Source: Candidatus Parcubacteria bacterium (lineage in GTDB: Bacteria > Patescibacteriota > Minisyncoccia > Minisyncoccales > UBA6532). From it: 11,392 bases of DNA. The position numbers and the translations under genes were made by a program. Position 1 is the first letter of the stretch, and each line of letters starts with the position of its first letter. Of this stretch, positions 7,592-11,392 are shown piece by piece. The stretch is from positions 1-11,392 of the forward strand of contig JAUSNC010000026.1 of NCBI GenBank assembly GCA_030645645.1, in the 5' to 3' direction. The notes below the pieces were generated by a model. That model had not been told where the DNA came from. It saw nothing but the letters and a program-made list of their open reading frames with translations, and did no database searches.

Positions 7592-7686
7592 GCAAGCGGT
7601 ATTTATATACGAATTCAGAATTTACGATTATCTTTAAGACTCGTGTCATTCAGTAGTAATTCGTATATCAATGCCGCTTTTTGCAT
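7592..7686 (+). promoter_or_regulatory. Long inverted repeat upstream of murD2
   Basis: The arms ATATACGAATT (7605-7615) and AATTCGTATAT (7658-7668) are perfectly complementary over 11 bp. Beyond one T/C mismatch the stem continues with ATT/AAT, a T-G pair and AAGCGG (7594-7599)/CCGCTT (7674-7679), giving about 21 bp around a 42-nt loop. Five T run from 7678 to 7682. It could be an attenuator or terminator before murD2, the last domain of the upstream RNA, or an operator-like site. The long loop is atypical of an intrinsic terminator. Confidence 0.55.
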
Positions 7687-7689
7687 TCT

Positions 7690-7718
7690 TTAATTATGCT
7701 TAAAACTATGCTATTTTT
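7690..7718 (+). promoter_or_regulatory. Possible extended -10 promoter for murD2-ftsW-murG
   Basis: TATGCTATTTT contains an extended -10 (TG at 7710-7711, TATTTT at 7713-7718); the sequence 17 nt upstream (TTAATT, 7690-7695) is a weak -35. Transcription would start close to the ATG at 7727, giving a leaderless or nearly leaderless messenger, which fits the missing Shine-Dalgarno. TATGCT also occurs 13 nt earlier at 7695-7700, so the exact hexamer is ambiguous. Confidence 0.4.
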
Positions 7719-7726
7719 AGATTACG

Positions 7727-9007
7727 ATGAAACTGAACGATCTCGGAAAATTAAATATAGTTATCCTGGGCATCGGAAGAGAAGGGATTGATACTCTTAG
7801 ATTTTTAAGGAAACAATTCCCTCAGAAAAATATCGGAATTGCCGATAAGCAGGAGTTCCGTAATTTACCGATTGGGACAAGAAAAATTATCATCGCCGGC
7901 AAACGATTAAATCTACATTTTGGGAAAAAATATCTTTCCTTTTTGAAAAATTACAGTGCCGTAATCAAAAGCCCAGGCATTGCTTTTAAAGTTATAAAAC
8001 CCTTTATCGGAAGAAATCAGAAATTAACATCGCAAACCGAGATTTTCCTTGAAAATTGCAAAGGAATGATAATCGGAATTACCGGTACAAAAGGTAAGAG
8101 CACCACCGCTACTTTGATTTATAGGACTTTAAAGAATGGGGGATTAAAAGCGCATTTAGTTGGGAATATAGGCGAGCCGGTTTTAGGACATCTTCTGAAT
8201 ACCAATAAAGACGATATTTTTGTTTATGAGCTGTCTTCCCATCAATTAATGAATCTACATAAAAGCCCTCATATTGCGGTATTTTTAAATATTTTCAGGG
8301 AGCATCTGGACTATTATAAAAGCTTTAATGAATATATCCGAGCCAAGGAAAATATAACTGTTCATCAAAATAGCAGAGATTTTTTGGTTTACAACAGCAC
8401 CGATAAAAGAGTCGTAAGAATTGCGGAAAAGTCCCCAGCCAAGAAAATTCCTTTTAAAGGGGAATATTATACAGCGGATTTTGAAGCCGCCAAAGCCGTT
8501 GCAAGACTATGCAGGATCCCGGAATCCGTTATTGAAAAAACTGTTAAAGGATTTAAAAAACTTCCTCACAGGCTTGAATTTGCCGGAGAATATAAGGGAA
8601 TAAAATTCTATAATGATTCCTTGGCCACCATCCCCGAAGCGGCTATTTTTGCCATAAGAGCCTTGGGAAAGGACGTTGAAACCGTTTTTCTGGGCGGACA
8701 CGAACGCTATTATGATTTTACCGGCCTTGCTAAAGAAGTTTTAAAAGGGGATGTAAAGACTGTGATATTATTTCCCCCAACCGGAAGGAAAATATGGAAG
8801 AAAATTGTTTCGCTCAAAAAAACAAAAGTTCCCAAACACTTCTTTGTAGAAAACATGGAGGATGCGGTAAAGCTGGCATATCAAAACACATCTAAAGGGA
8901 AAATCTGCCTTTTATCCTGCGCTTCGCCCAGTTTCGGCATATTTAAGGATTACAAGGAAAGGGGTGATTTGTTTAAAAAATACGTTAAAATATACGGAAA
9001 AAGATGA
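7727..9007 (+). CDS. murD2: MurD-family ligase, probably MurD2 (UDP-MurNAc-L-Ala--L-Glu ligase)
   Basis: A cytoplasmic ATP-dependent Mur ligase adding glutamate to UDP-MurNAc-L-Ala. The N-terminal Rossmann domain has ILGIGREG at 13-20. The central domain has the ATP loop GTKGKS at 120-125, YELSSHQL at 167-174, REHLDYY at 191-197 and the carbamylated-Lys region IRAKENI (K207). The C-terminal domain has HRLE at 281-284, NDSLATIPE at 296-304, GGHERYYDF at 323-331, LLSCASPSF at 395-403 and KERGDLF at 410-416. Ordinary MurD has NDSKATN and SPACAS at the last two sites, which help place D-Glu, so both substrate-facing motifs differ. With MurL upstream, L-Glu specificity is the better reading, but that is inference; ordinary murD is the alternative. 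At 426 aa it is slightly short. No Shine-Dalgarno is visible; the stop overlaps ftsW. Confidence 0.85.
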   Translation: MKLNDLGKLNIVILGIGREGIDTLRFLRKQFPQKNIGIADKQEFRNLPIGTRKIIIAGKRLNLHFGKKYLSFLKNYSAVIKSPGIAFKVIKPFIGRNQKLTSQTEIFLENCKGMIIGITGTKGKSTTATLIYRTLKNGGLKAHLVGNIGEPVLGHLLNTNKDDIFVYELSSHQLMNLHKSPHIAVFLNIFREHLDYYKSFNEYIRAKENITVHQNSRDFLVYNSTDKRVVRIAEKSPAKKIPFKGEYYTADFEAAKAVARLCRIPESVIEKTVKGFKKLPHRLEFAGEYKGIKFYNDSLATIPEAAIFAIRALGKDVETVFLGGHERYYDFTGLAKEVLKGDVKTVILFPPTGRKIWKKIVSLKKTKVPKHFFVENMEDAVKLAYQNTSKGKICLLSCASPSFGIFKDYKERGDLFKKYVKIYGKR

Positions 9008-10200
9008 ATAAAGCACACAAACCTGATTATATTCTATTCGGAGTCATAGTTATTCTGTGTGTTTTAGGTATTTTAGCATTAGCAAGCGTCTCCGGATCTG
9101 TTTCAGTAAAGAAATTCGGAACGCCTTATTATTATTTAAGTCATCAGCTCATTTATGGCTTTCTGCCGGGAATAGTCTTGTTTATTCTTGCTTTCCGTTT
9201 TCCATTGGAAAAACTGAAATCATGGGCACATATTTTTTTATTGATAAATCTTGTTTTAATGGTTCTGGTTTTTCTTCCTCCTTTTGGGACTTCTTTTGGC
9301 GGAGCTACCCGCTGGCTGATAATAGGGCCTTTCTCCATTCAGCCGTCCGAACTTCTGAAATTTAGCTTTTTACTTTATCTTGCGGCCTGGCTTTCAAAAG
9401 CGGAAAAAACAGAAATTATCAGCGGTATTAAAAGGACATGGAAATCAAAAGGAAAATTCAATCTTTTTAAAATAGCGAAGGAATTCTTCCAACAGATTTT
9501 CAGCATAGCCGGCTTACGGGAAAAACTTCTGCCGTTTTTGGGGATTGTAGGAATTGTCGGTTTGTTTCTGGTCATTCAGCCGGATATCAGCACTCTTGGA
9601 ATTATTTCCTTCACGGCATTGGCCGTCTATTTTGCGGCAGGCGCGCCGTTTTCTCATATATTAATTACATCCGGCCTTGGCATGGGAATATTGAGCCTTC
9701 TGATAAAATACGAACCCTATAGATTTAACAGAATCCTAGTTTTTTTGCATCCTGAAACAGATCCTATGGGTATAGGCTATCAGATGAAGCAGGCGATTAT
9801 TGCAGTTGGCTCAGGAGGATTGACGGGTTTGGGATTAGGAATGAGCATTCAGAAAACCGGGTTTTTACCCCAGCCAATGTCTGACGCTATCTTCGCCATA
9901 TTCTCTGAAGAGACGGGATTTGTAGGGGCAGCCGTATTAATTCTGCTCTTTCTGGTATTTTTCTGGCAGACACTCAAGGTGGCGGATAATGCGCCTGATA
10001 AATTCCTGCAGTTGCTTGCCCTTGGAATCGGCATATGGATTTTAATCCAGGCATTTATGAATATAGGGGCTAATTTACGGGCTCTTCCCTTAATGGGAAT
10101 TCCTTTGCCGTTTATGAGTTACGGCGGATCGGCTATAATAAGTGAATTAGCGGCGCTTGGAATATTGCTTAATATTTCTAAATATATAAAAAACCAATGA
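9004..10200 (+). CDS. ftsW: FtsW, septal peptidoglycan glycosyltransferase (SEDS family)
   Basis: A polytopic SEDS protein that polymerises lipid II during division with a class B PBP partner. About ten membrane segments are visible in 398 aa. Family motifs are TRWLIIGPFSIQPSELLKF (103-121), QPDISTLG (192-199), GYQMKQAIIAVGSGGLTG (258-275), LGLGMSIQKTGFLPQ (276-290), the essential Asp region SDAIFAIFSEETGF (D294) and LPFMSYGGSA (368-377). Residues 131-176 form a longer, basic cytoplasmic loop than usual between the QPSE segment and the next membrane helix. Its position between murD and murG argues for FtsW rather than RodA. ATGA overlaps at both ends (4 nt with murD2 and 4 nt with murG) indicate translational coupling. 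No class B PBP gene is seen nearby. Confidence 0.93.
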   Translation: MNKAHKPDYILFGVIVILCVLGILALASVSGSVSVKKFGTPYYYLSHQLIYGFLPGIVLFILAFRFPLEKLKSWAHIFLLINLVLMVLVFLPPFGTSFGGATRWLIIGPFSIQPSELLKFSFLLYLAAWLSKAEKTEIISGIKRTWKSKGKFNLFKIAKEFFQQIFSIAGLREKLLPFLGIVGIVGLFLVIQPDISTLGIISFTALAVYFAAGAPFSHILITSGLGMGILSLLIKYEPYRFNRILVFLHPETDPMGIGYQMKQAIIAVGSGGLTGLGLGMSIQKTGFLPQPMSDAIFAIFSEETGFVGAAVLILLFLVFFWQTLKVADNAPDKFLQLLALGIGIWILIQAFMNIGANLRALPLMGIPLPFMSYGGSAIISELAALGILLNISKYIKNQ

Positions 10201-11315
10201 AAATAATTTTTACAGGAGGCGGGACAGCCGGCCATATAATACCGATAATTGCGATTGTAAGGGAGATTAGAAAAATACGGCAGGATGATTTAAAACTTTA
10301 TTATATCGGCCCAAGGGATGAATTCTCATCAGTTTTACTTAGACAAGAGGGAGTTATTATGAAAACAGTGCTTTCAGGCAAACTGAGGCGCTATATTTCA
10401 GTCAGCTCTGTTATAAAAAATATAATTGATATTTTACGGATTGGAATAGGGATTATCCAGGCATTTTTCCTTATCCTTTTTATCAGGCCGAATCTTATTT
10501 TCAGCAAAGGAGGGCACGGATCAATACCAGCGGCAGCAGCAGGCGTAATTCTCCATACGCCGATATTTATTCATGAATCTGATGTGGTTCCCGGTCTTGC
10601 TAATCAGATCTTCAGCCGATTTGCCTCTAATATTTTTACAGCATTTCCGAAAACTGAATATTTCCTTCCCAGTAAAACAACGCCTGTCGGCAATCCGGTC
10701 AGGAAAGAAATCCTTGAGGGTTCAAAAGAAGAGGCTAAAGAAGTCTTTAGTTTAACAGGGGGAAAGCCCGTTATTCTGATTCTTGGCGGCTCACAAGGCG
10801 CCCAAAGGATCAATGACACAGTCTTGAATATTATAGGCGATCTTTTAGCTGAATTTGAAATAATTCACCAATGCGGAGAAAATAACTATAAGCAAATACG
10901 GGAAGAATCAAGAGTAGCCATACCGGATGATTTGCAGAAATACTACCATTTATCGCCGTTCCTAAAAGAGCCCGATCTTAAAGATGCATACCAGATATGC
11001 GATTTAATCGTAAGTAGGGCAGGATCAGGATCTATTTTTGAAATTGCCGCTTTAGGAAAGCCGAGCATTCTTATTCCTCTGCCTGAGGCCGCTCAGGATC
11101 ACCAGTCAAAAAACGCCTATGCGTATGCCAAGACAGGGGCTGCAATAGTTATTGAAAAAGAAAATATGACTCCTCATTTTTTCAGAGATAAAATAAGGTA
11201 TCTATTCTCTCATCCTTCGGAAATGGAAACTATGTCACAGAAAGCAAAAGAATTTTCCAAACCAGATGCGGCAAGAATCAACTCTGAAAACCTCCTAACG
11301 AGCTTGACAAAATAA
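10197..11315 (+). CDS. murG: UDP-GlcNAc : lipid I GlcNAc transferase (MurG)
   Basis: A GT28 glycosyltransferase on the inner face of the membrane that adds GlcNAc to lipid I, giving lipid II. The 372-aa length is normal. N-terminal acceptor-domain features are GGGTAGHIIP at 7-16 (usually GGTGGH), SKGGHGSIP at 103-111, HESDVVPGLAN at 126-136 (usually HEQN) and VGNPVRKEI at 164-172. The C-terminal UDP-GlcNAc domain has GGSQGAQRIN at 197-206, SRAGSGSIFEIAALGKPS at 273-290 with E282, and the P-L-P loop plus DHQSKNA at 301-307. All main binding elements are present, so it should be active despite the HESD variant. It starts inside the end of ftsW with a 4-nt overlap and is the third gene of the coupled murD2-ftsW-murG set. 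Confidence 0.95.
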   Translation: MKIIFTGGGTAGHIIPIIAIVREIRKIRQDDLKLYYIGPRDEFSSVLLRQEGVIMKTVLSGKLRRYISVSSVIKNIIDILRIGIGIIQAFFLILFIRPNLIFSKGGHGSIPAAAAGVILHTPIFIHESDVVPGLANQIFSRFASNIFTAFPKTEYFLPSKTTPVGNPVRKEILEGSKEEAKEVFSLTGGKPVILILGGSQGAQRINDTVLNIIGDLLAEFEIIHQCGENNYKQIREESRVAIPDDLQKYYHLSPFLKEPDLKDAYQICDLIVSRAGSGSIFEIAALGKPSILIPLPEAAQDHQSKNAYAYAKTGAAIVIEKENMTPHFFRDKIRYLFSHPSEMETMSQKAKEFSKPDAARINSENLLTSLTK

Positions 11316-11331
11316 TTTAAAAGTGTAAAGT
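11304..11331 (+). promoter_or_regulatory. Possible promoter overlapping the murG 3' end
   Basis: A perfect TTGACA lies at 11304-11309, overlapping the last murG codons, with TAAAGT at 11326-11331 after 16 nt as a 4-of-6 -10. The start would be near 11338, about 13 nt before the ATG at 11351. The layout resembles the promoter in the murL 3' end, but the -10 is weak. Confidence 0.35.
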
Positions 11332-11350
11332 AAAGCTCGGGATATTCTAA

Positions 11351-11392
11351 ATGACAGGAATAATCAAAATAGGTAATACAAAGACGCTTATG
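11351..11392 (+). CDS. Possible start of a downstream gene, cut by the window end
   Basis: An ATG opens a frame that stays open for the 14 codons left in the window (MTGIIKIGNTKTLM). I do not recognise it: it lacks the GIGGxGMS start of MurC, which often follows murG. The preceding sequence has a weak purine stretch (CGGGA) about 10 nt upstream. Too little is visible to support a function. Confidence 0.3.
   Translation, partial: MTGIIKIGNTKTLM

Noticed and set aside
1..11392. CRISPR array, insertion sequence or tRNA gene
   Set aside because: I saw no regularly spaced repeats, no transposase motifs and no cloverleaf with GGTTCRANNCC in any intergenic stretch.

Overview
The window looks like a stretch of a small-genome bacterium, most likely of the Patescibacteria/CPR (Parcubacteria-like). 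This is inferred from low G+C, tightly packed genes with ATGA overlaps, almost no visible Shine-Dalgarno sequences, a short AspRS of archaeal type without the bacterial GAD insertion, and divergent MraY, FtsW and MurG with variant motifs. I could not run a database search, so the taxon is a judgement.

Layout, all genes on the + strand. Positions 1-1580 hold the 3' part of a membrane histidine kinase, whose 5' end lies outside the window. A stand-alone receiver protein follows (1611-1985), then aspS (1989-3335), then a D,D-carboxypeptidase overlapping aspS by 4 nt (3332-4315), mraY (4338-5417) and a MurL-type epimerase (5426-6829). An 897-nt stretch without a protein gene (6830-7726) comes next. 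After it are a MurD-family ligase best read as MurD2 (7727-9007), ftsW (9004-10200) and murG (10197-11315), each overlapping the next by 4 nt. The first codons of another possible gene start at 11351.

The right-hand part is a dcw-like cell-wall and division cluster. MraY loads the muropeptide onto the lipid carrier, MurG adds GlcNAc to give lipid II, FtsW polymerises lipid II at the septum, and the carboxypeptidase trims stem peptides. The unusual point is how D-Glu enters the stem. MurL next to a MurD homologue suggests the MurD2/MurL route: L-Glu is ligated to UDP-MurNAc-L-Ala and then epimerised in place, instead of MurI making free D-Glu for classical MurD.

The second unusual point is the 897-nt gap. 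It has no credible ORF, but it opens with a near-consensus promoter (TTGACA, 17 nt, TATACT) inside the end of murL. It can be folded by eye into a chain of nested helices: a three-way domain closed by a 19-bp helix at 6852-7024, a branched domain at 7081-7234, and a series of hairpins up to 7563. A run of eight T ends at 7591. I read it as a large structured non-coding RNA of about 700-770 nt that matches no class I can name. A further long inverted repeat (7592-7686) separates it from the murD2 start.
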